Below the pieces are notes generated by a model. It ran no database searches, was not told the origin of the DNA, and saw nothing but the letters and a program-made list of their open reading frames with translations. 35,973 nucleotides of DNA from an uncultured Oscillospiraceae bacterium (GTDB lineage: Bacteria; Bacillota; Clostridia; Oscillospirales; Oscillospiraceae). Each line of letters begins with the position of its first letter. The first letter of the stretch is position 1. The stretch spans positions 1 to 35,973 of the forward strand of contig CANQJZ010000026.1 of the NCBI GenBank assembly GCA_947624385.1. Reading direction: 5' to 3'. This document shows positions 15,934 to 24,432 of the stretch, piece after piece. The position numbers were made by a program, and so were the translations under genes.

Positions 15934-17118
15934 CTATCGTTTCTCCGCCACGTCCCGGGATATGGACAGGACGATGCCCAGCTCCGCCATTTGCAGCAGC
16001 AGCGCCGTGCCCCCGTAGCTGAAAAGCGGCAGGGATATGCCCGTGCAGGGGATGGAATTGGTACACACGGCCACGTTCAGGATGACCTGCATGGCCAGGT
16101 GGGTGGTGATGCCCGCGCCGACCAACGCGCTGTACCGGTCCCGGGCGTGCATGGAAAGCCAGAAGCCCCGGATGATGAGCAGCGCGAACAATGTCAGGAT
16201 CAGCATCGCGCCGATGAAGCCCAGCTCCTCGCAGATCACGGAGAAGATGAAGTCGTTGTGCTCCTCGGGCAGGTAGAGATATTTCTGCCGGGAGTTGCCC
16301 AGCCCCAGGCCCAAAAGCCCGCCGGAGCCGATGGAATAGAGGCTCTGCACGATCTGATAGCCGTCCCCGGAGGCGTCAGCGAAGGGGTTGAGCCAGGCGT
16401 AGAACCGGTCCCGCACATAGGGGAACAGCGCGTAGCCGATGCCCAGCAGGGCCCCGACCCCCAGACCGCCGCCGACGAACCAGTAAAGGGGCAGCCCGCC
16501 CAGAAACAGCATCACCATGCCGATGGCCAAAATGATGATGATGGCCGACATGTGGGGCTCCATCACCAGCAGGAGGCAGATGCCGCCCAATATCACCACA
16601 AAGGGCAAGATGCCGTACCGGATCGTTTTCATCTTCTCCTTAAAGTTACATATGAGCACGGAGAAGAACAAAATGACGGCGATCTTGGTGATCTCGGAGG
16701 GCTGGAAGGTGGTGAAGCCCAGGTTGATCCACCGGCGGGCGTTGTTGGCCTTCTCTCCGATGCCGGGGACCAGCACCAGCGCCAGCAGCGCCACCGACGC
16801 CATCATCACGATGCCGGAGATACGCCGGTAAAAGCCCATGGGAAACCGGGAGCACACGAACATGACGCCCACGCCGCACAGGGCGAAAAGCGCCTGACGC
16901 ACGAAATAATAGGTGGCGTTGCCGTTGGTGGTGCCGGATGGGTCGTAGTAGGCCCGGGCAAAGCTGGCGGACAGCACCATGACGACGCCCACCGTCAGCA
17001 GCAGCAGCGTCAACAGCGCGAAGGGCAGGTCGATACTGCCCCGCTCGATGGAGTTGTCGTACGTATAGTCCGCAAGGCGCGTGTTCTCATATGTTACGGT
17101 GTTTTCCCTTGCCGCCAT
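15934..17118 (-). CDS. ftsW: SEDS-family peptidoglycan polymerase FtsW
   Basis: Septal glycan-strand polymerase that works with the class B PBP encoded upstream. The 394 residues have a cytosolic N-terminal tail of about 30 residues and roughly ten hydrophobic segments, with the SEDS signature LPLFSYGGT at 363-371 followed by a final membrane segment. The large outer loop carries EEHNDFIFSVICEELGFIG. AAGGAGAG precedes the ATG. It is 31 bp after mraY; in most dcw clusters murD lies here, but there is no room for it. FtsW rather than RodA or SpoVE is inferred from position. Confidence 0.94.
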   Translation of the reverse strand: MAARENTVTYENTRLADYTYDNSIERGSIDLPFALLTLLLLTVGVVMVLSASFARAYYDPSGTTNGNATYYFVRQALFALCGVGVMFVCSRFPMGFYRRISGIVMMASVALLALVLVPGIGEKANNARRWINLGFTTFQPSEITKIAVILFFSVLICNFKEKMKTIRYGILPFVVILGGICLLLVMEPHMSAIIIILAIGMVMLFLGGLPLYWFVGGGLGVGALLGIGYALFPYVRDRFYAWLNPFADASGDGYQIVQSLYSIGSGGLLGLGLGNSRQKYLYLPEEHNDFIFSVICEELGFIGAMLILTLFALLIIRGFWLSMHARDRYSALVGAGITTHLAMQVILNVAVCTNSIPCTGISLPLFSYGGTALLLQMAELGIVLSISRDVAEKR

Positions 17119-17149
17119 TCGTCTTCACTCTCCTTCCCTGTTCGATCTT

Positions 17150-18160
17150 TCAGGCATAGCGGCCCATGCAGGCGAAAAATGATACCACGGCGCATACCAG
17201 GGATATGGCCGTGAACAGCGTCACGATCTGGCTCTCGGTCCACTTGTGGCCCAGCCAGCCGCCCATCTCCAAATGGTGGTGGAAGGGGGCCATTTTGAAA
17301 AACCGTTTGCCGTGGGTCAGCTTGAAATAGCCAACCTGGATGATGTCGGACAGCGTCTCCAGAATAAATATCAGGCACAGCGGGACCAGTATCAGCGGCA
17401 TATCCAGCGCGAAGGCCATCCCGCACACGGCTCCGCCCAGAAACAGGCTCCCCGTGTCGCCCATGAAGCACTTGGCCGGATGGTGATTGTAGAGCAGAAA
17501 CCCGAACAGCCCCCCGGTGAGTCCCGCGGAGAATACGCCCAGGGCCCCGTACCGCCCGCCCCAGAAAAAGCTCACGGCGGTGTAGAAAAGAAACACCGGC
17601 ACGGAAACGCTGGCGGCCAGGCCGTCGATGCCGTCGGTCAGGTTCACGGCGTTCACCGTGCCCACCACCACGAACGCGCACAGCGCGAAATACAGCCACT
17701 CGGGCATATGGATGGTAATGTTCCAGAACGGGACATACAGCGCCGGGGTCAGATACCCCTCCAGCCGCAGTAAGTACAGCAGCGCCACCGCCACCGCCAG
17801 CTGCAAGATGAACTTGGCCCTGGCGGACAGTCCCAGATTTTGCTTCTTCTTCAGCTTTTCGTAGTCGTCCAGAAAGCCTATCGCCCCGAAAAACAGGGAG
17901 AACACCAGCACGAACAGCGCCCCCAGCTCCCCGGCCCGGATGTAGGTGAAGCCAAAGGAAAAAACCGCCGCCGCCACGCCCGTGATGAACATCACCCCGC
18001 CCATGGTGGGGGTACCGGCCTTTGTTTTGTGCCAGTTGGGGCCGATCTCCTTGATCTCCTGGCCCGCCTTGATCTTCCGCAGCCAGGGTACGTATGCCGT
18101 GCCCAGCAGGGCCGCCACCGCAAAACCGGTCAGAAGGCTCTCGATAAGTCGCAGCGTCAT
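17150..18160 (-). CDS. mraY: Phospho-MurNAc-pentapeptide transferase MraY
   Basis: Integral membrane enzyme that moves phospho-MurNAc-pentapeptide to undecaprenyl phosphate, forming lipid I. The 336 residues form about ten membrane segments. Visible active-site features are FLDDYEKLKKKQNLGL, NLTDGIDGLA, FMGDTGSL and the histidine motif PFHHHLEMGGW at 292-302. The ATG lies one base after the murE stop (TGACATG), with GAGGA upstream inside murE, so the two are translationally coupled. murF, which commonly sits between them, is absent. Confidence 0.97.
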   Translation of the reverse strand: MTLRLIESLLTGFAVAALLGTAYVPWLRKIKAGQEIKEIGPNWHKTKAGTPTMGGVMFITGVAAAVFSFGFTYIRAGELGALFVLVFSLFFGAIGFLDDYEKLKKKQNLGLSARAKFILQLAVAVALLYLLRLEGYLTPALYVPFWNITIHMPEWLYFALCAFVVVGTVNAVNLTDGIDGLAASVSVPVFLFYTAVSFFWGGRYGALGVFSAGLTGGLFGFLLYNHHPAKCFMGDTGSLFLGGAVCGMAFALDMPLILVPLCLIFILETLSDIIQVGYFKLTHGKRFFKMAPFHHHLEMGGWLGHKWTESQIVTLFTAISLVCAVVSFFACMGRYA

Positions 18161-18161
18161 G

Positions 18162-19616
18162 TCAGTCGTTCCTCGTTTTCTTCAGATGTTCCGCCACGAT
18201 CTCCCGCTCGTCCATGTGGCGTTTGACCCCGTTGACCTCCTGGTAGGTCTCGTGGCCCTTCCCGGCCAGGACGATCACGTCCCCCGGCTGGTGGTGGTCG
18301 ATGGCCCAGCGGATGGCCTCGGGCCGGTCGCATATGACCTGCTTCGGCGCGTCGGCGGGCATACCGGCCACGATCTCGTCGATGATGGCCTGAGGGTCCT
18401 CGGTGCGGGGATTGTCGCTGGTGACCACGCAAAAGTCCGCCTCCGTGGCCGCGATGAGACCCATTTTAGGCCGCTTGGTCCGGTCCCGGTCGCCGCCGCA
18501 GCCGAACAGCGCCACCACCCGGCCTTGAGACACTTCTTTCATGGTCCGCAGCACCTTTTCCAGCGCGTCCGGGGTGTGGGCATAGTCAATGACAATGGTG
18601 AAGTCACCGCCTGTGGGGACCACCTCTACCCTGCCCTTCACACCGGCGGCCCGGCCCAGGGACGCCGCGCAGTCCGCCAGGGGCAGACCCAGCAGCCGGC
18701 CCGCCGCCAGGGCCGTCATGGCGTTTTCCACGGAAAAGGCCCCGGGGATGTCCAGACGCACGTCCGCCCGCTCAGGGCCCGCGCAGGCCGTGAAGAACAC
18801 GTGGTCGGCGCCGAGGTACACGTCCACCGCCCGCAGGTCCGCCGTCAGGTCCCCCTGGGCGGAAAAGGTACACACCGGGCACTGGGCGCGGTCGATCATG
18901 AACCCGGCCCACTCGTCGTCAATGTTGACGGCGGCCTTGCCGCACTGGGCGAACAGCAGGGCCTTGGCTTTGGCGTATTCCTCCATGGTCCCGTGAAAGT
19001 CCAGGTGGTCCTGGGTCAGGTTGGTGAAAAGCCCCGCCCGGAACCGGACCCCCGCCGTCCTGTCCAGCGCCAGCGCGTGGGAGGACACCTCCATCACCGC
19101 GTAGGAACACCCGGCGTCCGCCATCCGGGCGAACAGCTTTTGCAGGTCGTAGGACTCCGGCGTGGTGCGCTCCGTGGGTAATTCCTCGTCGCCGATCCAG
19201 TTGGAGATGGTGCCCACCAGGCCCACTTTTTCGCCGGTCACGTCCTCCAGCATGTGCTTGATGAGCACGGTGGAGGTAGTCTTGCCGTTGGTGCCGGTGA
19301 CGCCGATCATGGTCATCTTTTCGGAGGGGTACCCGAACCAGGCGCAGGAAACCCGCGCCAGAGCCAGACGGCTGTCGGCAACCAGCACATAGGGCACGCC
19401 GCCCTCCGGCGGGCGCTGGCAAAGCACCGCCGCCGCGCCATTTTCCGCCGCCATGGGGATGAACCGGTGGCCGTCGCTCTGCATGCCGGGCACCGCCACG
19501 AACAGGTCCCCCGGCCGGACGGCCCGGGAGTCGTAGCAGATGTCCCGTATCTCTATATCCGGATCCGCCGTGCTCTCGATCACGGAAAGCTCCGTGAGCA
19601 GTTCTCGCAGTTTCAT
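18162..19616 (-). CDS. murE: UDP-MurNAc-tripeptide synthetase MurE, meso-DAP type
   Basis: ATP-dependent ligase adding the third stem-peptide residue. The P-loop GTNGKTT is at 108-114, the UDP-MurNAc contacts TTPESYDLQ near 151-159, the carbamylated-lysine region YAKAKALLF near 214-222, and DNPR at 401-404. DNPR marks meso-diaminopimelate as substrate, rather than lysine (family knowledge). At 484 residues it has normal length. The ATG is one base after the stop of the PBP gene (TGACATG), so translation is coupled. It carries the N-terminal, central and C-terminal Mur ligase domains intact. Confidence 0.97.
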   Translation of the reverse strand: MKLRELLTELSVIESTADPDIEIRDICYDSRAVRPGDLFVAVPGMQSDGHRFIPMAAENGAAAVLCQRPPEGGVPYVLVADSRLALARVSCAWFGYPSEKMTMIGVTGTNGKTTSTVLIKHMLEDVTGEKVGLVGTISNWIGDEELPTERTTPESYDLQKLFARMADAGCSYAVMEVSSHALALDRTAGVRFRAGLFTNLTQDHLDFHGTMEEYAKAKALLFAQCGKAAVNIDDEWAGFMIDRAQCPVCTFSAQGDLTADLRAVDVYLGADHVFFTACAGPERADVRLDIPGAFSVENAMTALAAGRLLGLPLADCAASLGRAAGVKGRVEVVPTGGDFTIVIDYAHTPDALEKVLRTMKEVSQGRVVALFGCGGDRDRTKRPKMGLIAATEADFCVVTSDNPRTEDPQAIIDEIVAGMPADAPKQVICDRPEAIRWAIDHHQPGDVIVLAGKGHETYQEVNGVKRHMDEREIVAEHLKKTRND

Positions 19617-19617
19617 G

Positions 19618-21966
19618 TCAGAATATCCCCGCCTTCGTCGCGTCGTTCAGCGTGACCGTCACGATGGTTCCGGGGTCCACCATCATACCGGGTTCCACGC
19701 TCTGGCTCACCGTCAGCACGTAGTTGCTCTTCATCATGGTGCCCGTGCCGCGCACGTACAGGCCGGCCCAGCTGGCACGGATACGGGCCACCTCGTAGCT
19801 CAGGCCCCGCAGGTCCGGCATCTCCACCGGCTCCAGCACCGGTTCCTCGCCGCAGTACAGGATGATCTCGCTGCCGGCAGCCACCTTGGCGTTGGCGGCA
19901 GGCATCTGGGCCGTGACGGCCGCGCCGCCGCCCACGGTGTCCTTCAGGACGAATCCGGCCTCCTCCAAAATGGACTTGGCCTCCTCCGGCGTCTTGCCCA
20001 CCAGCCGGGGCACCCGCTGGTCCACCAGCGCTTCCTCGCCCTCGCCGTATACCGGCGCCACGCCCAGATAGGGCAGGATGTCCTGGAGCACGGCGCCCAC
20101 CACGGGCGCGGCCATGGTGCCGCCGCCGACGCTGTACGGGTTGTCCGGGCCGGGATTTTCCAGCAGCACCAGCACCGCCACCTTGGGGTCGTCCGCCGGG
20201 GCAAAGCCCAGGAAGGAGCAGATATATTTTTTCGTGCCGTGTACGGCCTCATACACAACGTCCTCGGACGTACCCGTCTTGCCGGCCACCCGGTAGCCGG
20301 GCACATAGGCGTTGGCGCCGGTGCCGTCGGCCTCGTTCACCACGCCCTCCAAAATCTCGCAGCACGTCTTGCTGGTCTGCTCGCTGACCACCTGGCGTAT
20401 CACCTTTGGCTCCCGCTGGCTGGCCACGGTGCCGTCGGCGTTCAAAAACTCGCTGACGAAATAGGGCTCCATGAGGTAGCCGCCGTTGGCAACGGCGCTG
20501 ACCGCGGTGATGAGCTGCATGGGGGTGATGGTGAAGGTCTGGCCGAAGGAGGCCGCCGCCAGCTGGGACAGGTTGGACTTGTCGAAGAACACGTCGTCCG
20601 ACCACCACAGGCTGTCCGACTCGCCCGCCAGGTCCACATGGGTCCGGTCGAACAGGCCGAAGGCCCGGATATACTTGTAAAACGTCTCCGCGCCGATCAT
20701 CTGGCCGATGGTCACGAAGGCCACGTTGCAGGAATACTTGGCCGCCTCGGCCAGGCTGATGTCCCCGTGGCCATAGATATTGGCGCAGTTCAGCGGGTCC
20801 GTACGGCCAAGCACGTTGATGCTGCCGCCGCAGAAAAAGGCGGAGGTGTCCGGGTCCACGGCGCCGCACTCCAGGCCCGTGGCCAGGGTGATGATCTTGA
20901 AAACGGAGCCGGGCTCATAGGTGTCGGACATGGCCTTGTTGCGCCATTGCAGCTGCCGCTCCTGCTCCAAAAGTGTGTCCCGCTCCTCTTCCGTGTGTAC
21001 ATCCGCCCGGTCCACCCGCTCCTGGGCCTCGGGGCTCAGGGCCAGATAGTTGTTCAGGTCGAAATTGCCCAGAGACGCCATGCCCAGAATGCCGGCGGTG
21101 TTCACGTCCATGACGATGCCAGCCGCGCCGTCCTGCAGATCGTACGTCTCCGCCGCCGTTTCCAGGTGCTTTTCCAGGTAGAACTGGACGGTCTGGTCCA
21201 ATGTCAGCACCAGGCTCTGGCCGTCCACGGCGTCGTAATAGTCCTCGAAGTCGGTGAACATCATGTCCGTGCCGTTGGCGTTGGTGGCCCGGACGATGCG
21301 CCCATCCGTGCCGGACAGGGCCTTGTCGTAGTAAAGCTCCAGGCCGGAAAGGCCGTGGTCATCGGAGCCCACGAAGCCGATCACGTGGCAGGCAAGGCTG
21401 CCGTAGGGGTAATAGCGCTTGCTGGCCTCCTCGATCTTCACGCCGGTGAGGGACTTGTGGTCCTTCTCGTCGGTCACGAGCTCGCCCTGGGCGTTGCGCC
21501 CCTCGTTTTCCTTGAACTGGCGGACCTGCTCGGTCACGTCGTCCTCCACCTTGCGGGCCACGGTGGCGTACCAGGAGTCGGTGTTGAGTGTCTTTTCATA
21601 GACCTCGTTGTAGTCCAGCCCCAGAATATCGGCCAATCCCTGGGCGATATAGGCGGGATTTTCCTCGTTCATCTTGATCTCGGCGGGGCTTATGTAGATA
21701 TTGCTCACGGAGGCGCTCATGGCCAGGATGTTCATGTTCCGGTCGTAGAGCGTGCCCCGGTGGGCGGACACGGTGGTCTGGCGCAGCTGCTGCTCCACCG
21801 CCGCGGATTCATAGGTGTCGTGGTCTATGATCTGCAGTTTGAACAGTCGTGCGCCCAGCGCGATAAATGCAACTATGCCGCACACTATCATGAGGAACAG
21901 TGTGCGGCGAAGCATCATGCTGTTTGGTGACGTGAGAGACTTCTTCTCCCGGCGTTTCTTAAACAT
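19618..21966 (-). CDS. ftsI: Class B penicillin-binding protein with two PASTA domains (FtsI/PBP2B/SpoVD type)
   Basis: Septal transpeptidase partner of FtsW. In 782 residues: basic N-terminus, membrane anchor at about 20-41, PBP dimerisation domain, and transpeptidase domain with SVFK (nucleophile S354, K357), SCN (412-414) and KTG (563-565), so all three active-site motifs are intact. Two PASTA domains follow at about 651-706 and 715-775. Bacillus has PbpB (two PASTA) and SpoVD (one PASTA) side by side; here only one gene is present, and two PASTA domains favour the vegetative division role. AAAGGAG precedes the ATG. It lies 59 bp after the FtsL-like gene. Confidence 0.95.
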   Translation of the reverse strand: MFKKRREKKSLTSPNSMMLRRTLFLMIVCGIVAFIALGARLFKLQIIDHDTYESAAVEQQLRQTTVSAHRGTLYDRNMNILAMSASVSNIYISPAEIKMNEENPAYIAQGLADILGLDYNEVYEKTLNTDSWYATVARKVEDDVTEQVRQFKENEGRNAQGELVTDEKDHKSLTGVKIEEASKRYYPYGSLACHVIGFVGSDDHGLSGLELYYDKALSGTDGRIVRATNANGTDMMFTDFEDYYDAVDGQSLVLTLDQTVQFYLEKHLETAAETYDLQDGAAGIVMDVNTAGILGMASLGNFDLNNYLALSPEAQERVDRADVHTEEERDTLLEQERQLQWRNKAMSDTYEPGSVFKIITLATGLECGAVDPDTSAFFCGGSINVLGRTDPLNCANIYGHGDISLAEAAKYSCNVAFVTIGQMIGAETFYKYIRAFGLFDRTHVDLAGESDSLWWSDDVFFDKSNLSQLAAASFGQTFTITPMQLITAVSAVANGGYLMEPYFVSEFLNADGTVASQREPKVIRQVVSEQTSKTCCEILEGVVNEADGTGANAYVPGYRVAGKTGTSEDVVYEAVHGTKKYICSFLGFAPADDPKVAVLVLLENPGPDNPYSVGGGTMAAPVVGAVLQDILPYLGVAPVYGEGEEALVDQRVPRLVGKTPEEAKSILEEAGFVLKDTVGGGAAVTAQMPAANAKVAAGSEIILYCGEEPVLEPVEMPDLRGLSYEVARIRASWAGLYVRGTGTMMKSNYVLTVSQSVEPGMMVDPGTIVTVTLNDATKAGIF

Positions 21967-22025
21967 ATGGGTTCTCCTTTGGACACGTGCTTACGGCGGC
22001 TGTCATTACCAGTATAATACCCCTG

Positions 22026-22625
22026 TCAACTGAAATATGCCTTGATCGACGACAGGATGTCCGCAAGCCCCAGAGAAAACATGTCCGCGTCCTGTTTTAC
22101 CACTACCTCGGCCCGGTCGGCGGAAGCCACGCCGGTCAGATAATAGATCTGCTCGTTGTCCGGCTCCTGCATGCCCAGCACGTTCACGGCCCGCTCTTCC
22201 ACGTCCTCCAGGTTGAAGATGCTCTCGTATTCCACGGTGAGCTTGTTGCGCTGGGTCTCCAGCTGGTCGATCTGCCGCTCCAGCTTGGCGGCCGTGTCGG
22301 ATATGTCCGTCAGGCGTATCTGGGCCAGCAGCATCATGGTCAGCATCACCACCACCACGGCCCCGCCCAGCAGGGACACCAGGGAAAAGCCCTGCCGGTT
22401 TTTCGCGGCGGCCTCTTCCTTCCCGTCGGGGCGCACGTCCTCCCGGACCCACTCGCGGGGCTGGAGCTTTTCTTTGCGCCGGGGACGCCTTTTTGGCTCG
22501 TCCTGTATGACCTCCTCCTCCGGCTGGTATATCTCCGGGTTGCTGAAGTCATAGGCCAGCGTCCCGTCCACCGCGCCGGTGACGAAGTTGTAGCTGTTGA
22601 ATCTCCGAATGTCCGCCATGGTCAT
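22026..22625 (-). CDS. ftsL: FtsL-like bitopic division protein
   Basis: About 199 residues: a charged cytosolic region of 78 residues containing RRPRRKEK, one membrane segment at about 81-102 (LLGGAVVVVMLTMMLL), and a coiled coil at about 103-135 (AKLERQIDQLETQRNKL), with the NLEDVEERAVNVLGM stretch seen after the coil in FtsL/DivIC proteins. FtsL is too variable for firm naming; position between rsmH and the PBP gene is the main support. The ATG overlaps the rsmH stop as TGATG; a second ATG six bases on is better spaced from AAAGGG. The cytosolic part is longer than usual for FtsL. Confidence 0.85.
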   Translation of the reverse strand: MTMADIRRFNSYNFVTGAVDGTLAYDFSNPEIYQPEEEVIQDEPKRRPRRKEKLQPREWVREDVRPDGKEEAAAKNRQGFSLVSLLGGAVVVVMLTMMLLAQIRLTDISDTAAKLERQIDQLETQRNKLTVEYESIFNLEDVEERAVNVLGMQEPDNEQIYYLTGVASADRAEVVVKQDADMFSLGLADILSSIKAYFS

Positions 22626-23554
22626 CACACCCTTTCCGCGATCCGCAGCCGGGCGCTTCTAGCCCGGGGATTGTCCGCCACTTCTTCCGCGCCGGGTATC
22701 ACCGGCTTGCGCGTGACGCTTTTCAGCGTCTGGACAAAACCGCAGGTACACACCGGAAAATCCGGCGGGCACGTACAGCCGTTCTCACGTTTGCGGATGG
22801 CCTCCTTCACCAGCCGGTCCTCCAGGGACTGGAAGCTGATGACCAGCAGCCTTCCGCCGGTCTCCAATCTGTCCGGGGCCGTGTCCAGCATCCGCTCCAG
22901 CGCGTCCAGCTCGTCGTTGACCGCGATGCGCACCGCCTGGAAGCACCGCTTGGCCGGGTGCTGCTTCTCCCGCAGGGCGGCCGCCGGCATGGTCTGGCGG
23001 ATGATCTGCACGAACTGGCCCGTGGTCTCCAGAGGCTCCTTCTCCCGAGCGGCCACCACCGCCGCGGCGATGCGTCCGGCGTACCGTTCCTCGCCGTAGC
23101 GCCAGAAGATACTGCGCAACTCCGCCTCCGACCAGGTGTTCAGGATCTCCCGTGCCGTGAGGCTGGCCTTCTCGTCCATGCGCATGTCCAGAGGCGCGTC
23201 CTGCATGTAGGAAAAGCCGCGGCCGGCATCGTCCAGCTGGGGCGATGACACGCCCAAGTCGAACAGCATCCCGTCCACCTTTTCGATGCCCAGGCCGTCC
23301 AGAATGGCGCCCAAATCGCCGAAATTGCCCTTGACCAGCTTCGCCTTATCCCCGAACCGGGCCAGACGCTTCCCGGCGTAGGCCAGGGCCTTATCGTCCC
23401 TGTCGATGCCCACCAGCTTTCCGCGGCCGGTGAGCCCGTCCAGTATCGCCTCCGAATGGCCGCCCAGGCCCAGGGTCCCGTCCACATAGGTCCCGTCCGG
23501 GTCTATCTCCAGATAGTGAACACACTCCCGGAGCAACACGCTCTTGTGCTCCAT
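22625..23554 (-). CDS. rsmH: 16S rRNA (cytosine-1402-N4)-methyltransferase RsmH
   Basis: Methylates N4 of C1402 in the 16S rRNA decoding centre. The 309 residues start MEHKSVLLRECVHYL, with the SAM-binding GTLGLGGHS at 26-34 and LFDLGVSSPQLDDAGRGFSY in the catalytic region, followed by DMRMD and the C-terminal KRCFQAVRIAVNDEL and SFHSLEDR-like SFQSLEDRLVK motifs. The ATG overlaps the mraZ stop by one base (TGATG), with GGAGG inside mraZ. The usual SFHSLEDR here reads SFQSLEDR, a single substitution. Confidence 0.97.
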   Translation of the reverse strand: MEHKSVLLRECVHYLEIDPDGTYVDGTLGLGGHSEAILDGLTGRGKLVGIDRDDKALAYAGKRLARFGDKAKLVKGNFGDLGAILDGLGIEKVDGMLFDLGVSSPQLDDAGRGFSYMQDAPLDMRMDEKASLTAREILNTWSEAELRSIFWRYGEERYAGRIAAAVVAAREKEPLETTGQFVQIIRQTMPAAALREKQHPAKRCFQAVRIAVNDELDALERMLDTAPDRLETGGRLLVISFQSLEDRLVKEAIRKRENGCTCPPDFPVCTCGFVQTLKSVTRKPVIPGAEEVADNPRARSARLRIAERV

Positions 23555-23970
23555 CAGAAGTCGAGTTCCTCCATGATCCGGGCGATGTTCTCCGGCGAGG
23601 TCTCCTCGTCACGGATGGCGCGCCAGGCGTCGCTGTCCCAGAACTCCGCGTGGTTGTTAGCGCCCAGGACGCTCACGTTCTTGGTGAGCCCCGCCCACTC
23701 CCGCAGGTTCTGCGGCAGCAGGATACGCCCCTGGGCGTCCAGCTCGCACTTACAGGCCATGGAGAACAGTGTCCGAACGCTCCGCTGGTTCCGGTAGCTC
23801 ATGGCGTTTACCTTGTCAGAGAGCGCTTTCCACTGCTCCGCGTTATATGCGTACAGGCACTTGTCCATGCTGATGGTCACATAGAACTCTGCCCCTAACT
23901 CGTCCCGCAGGCGTGCGGGAATGAACAGCCGCCCTTTGGCGTCCAGGGAATGTTGGTATTCGCCTGTCAT
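23554..23970 (-). CDS. mraZ: Transcriptional regulator MraZ
   Basis: DNA-binding protein that controls the dcw operon it heads. The ATG at 23970, with GAGGAG upstream, gives 138 residues, the family norm. The two AbrB-like halves carry the DxxxR signatures DAKGR (10-14) and DAQGR (78-82), each followed by a hydrophobic strand and P. Three MraZ-type boxes lie directly upstream at 24003-24027, so autoregulation is expected. Confidence 0.97.
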   Translation of the reverse strand: MTGEYQHSLDAKGRLFIPARLRDELGAEFYVTISMDKCLYAYNAEQWKALSDKVNAMSYRNQRSVRTLFSMACKCELDAQGRILLPQNLREWAGLTKNVSVLGANNHAEFWDSDAWRAIRDEETSPENIARIMEELDF

Positions 23971-24002
23971 GCTGTTCACTCCTCTCCCGTGGGAAAATGA
24001 AA

Positions 24003-24027
24003 CACTTTCCCCCACTTCGCCCCACTT
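24003..24027 (-). promoter_or_regulatory. MraZ operator: three boxes at 10-bp period
   Basis: On the minus strand, AAGTGGGG, AAGTGGGGG and AAAGTG are spaced with exact 10-bp period (their AAGTG elements end at plus-strand 24027, 24017 and 24007). This matches the known GTGGG-type repeats bound by MraZ octamers. The boxes begin about at the predicted transcription start, so bound MraZ would block initiation or promoter escape. Confidence 0.88.
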
Positions 24028-24033
24028 GCCTCT

Positions 24034-24062
24034 ATTATAGAGGGCGGTTTTTCAAATTGCAA
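24034..24062 (-). promoter_or_regulatory. Promoter of the dcw operon (PmraZ)
   Basis: Minus-strand TTGCAA (24057-24062), a 17-bp spacer and a perfect TATAAT (24034-24039). The predicted start site falls at about 24027, at the first MraZ box, leaving a leader of about 57 nt. Confidence 0.85.
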
Positions 24063-24159
24063 GGGGGCAAAAGCAGTTTTTTTACGCATTTCCACTTCCA
24101 TTTTTTTCCTATTGTGGACGGCGTTTTTTCGCGCCACAACATCTAGAACCGACAAAAAA
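24063..24159. other. Non-coding stretch upstream of the mraZ promoter
   Basis: About 100 bp of mixed composition with T-runs on the plus strand. I see no gene, no clear promoter and no repeat here; it separates PmraZ from the repeat block at 24160-24413. Confidence 0.4.
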
Positions 24160-24185
24160 GACGCGTCCGAAAATCGGACGCGTCC

Positions 24186-24300
24186 CAGACTGTCAAAGAA
24201 TTAGAAAATGTGCGTAAAGCAAGGGGGAGCTCGAGGGGGACGGGAGTCCCGCCTCGAATGGGATAAATAGCCGCCATGCGCACGCTTTGCGGGCGCGTGG
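24186..24300 (+). repeat. Dispersed 115-bp repeat, copy 1
   Basis: Matches 35835-35949 at 110 of 115 positions by direct reading; four of the five differences lie in the first 25 bp and one in a hairpin loop. It has two internal hairpins: CGAGG-GGGAC-GGGA-GTCCC-G-CCTCG, and CCATGCGC paired with GCGCGTGG. The core is also at 1077-1124. Confidence 0.9.
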
Positions 24301-24356
24301 GCCGCGACGCGGCGTTTTTTGCGGCGGCTCGCCGCCGGGAAAAACACGGCGTTTTC

Positions 24357-24386
24357 AGGCCGTCAAAAAACCTTTTTTGACGGCCT
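24357..24386. terminator. Perfect 14-bp hairpin downstream of the beta-helix gene
   Basis: AGGCCGTCAAAAAA and TTTTTTGACGGCCT pair perfectly around two bases. With the hairpin at 24389-24413 it follows the stop of the minus-strand beta-helix gene and probably stops its transcripts, although the T-run lies within the stem rather than after it. Confidence 0.6.
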
Positions 24387-24432
24387 GAGACGCGTCCGAA
24401 AATCGGACGCGTCCTTGCGTTTTGGTCGTATC

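Larger units (their letters stand above)
24160..24413. repeat. Repeat block bracketed by two identical 25-bp hairpins
   Basis: GACGCGTCCGA-AAA-TCGGACGCGTC occurs at 24160-24184 and again at 24389-24413 (11-bp arms, 3-nt loop). Between them lie the 115-bp dispersed repeat (24186-24300), a GC-rich palindromic stretch (GGCGGC-TC-GCCGCC) and another hairpin (24357-24386). The block sits between the stop of the beta-helix gene and the mraZ promoter. No open frame in it looks like a gene. Confidence 0.8.

Noticed and set aside
19540-21930. Plus-strand open frame of about 800 codons opposite the PBP gene
   Set aside because: Antisense of a protein with intact SVFK, SCN and KTG motifs; His/Gly/Val-rich shadow typical of this GC content.
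22005-22060. TTGACA with nearby TATTAT and TATACT between the FtsL-like and PBP genes
   Set aside because: Spacing between the boxes is only a few bases on the minus strand; no pair has 16-18 bp spacing.
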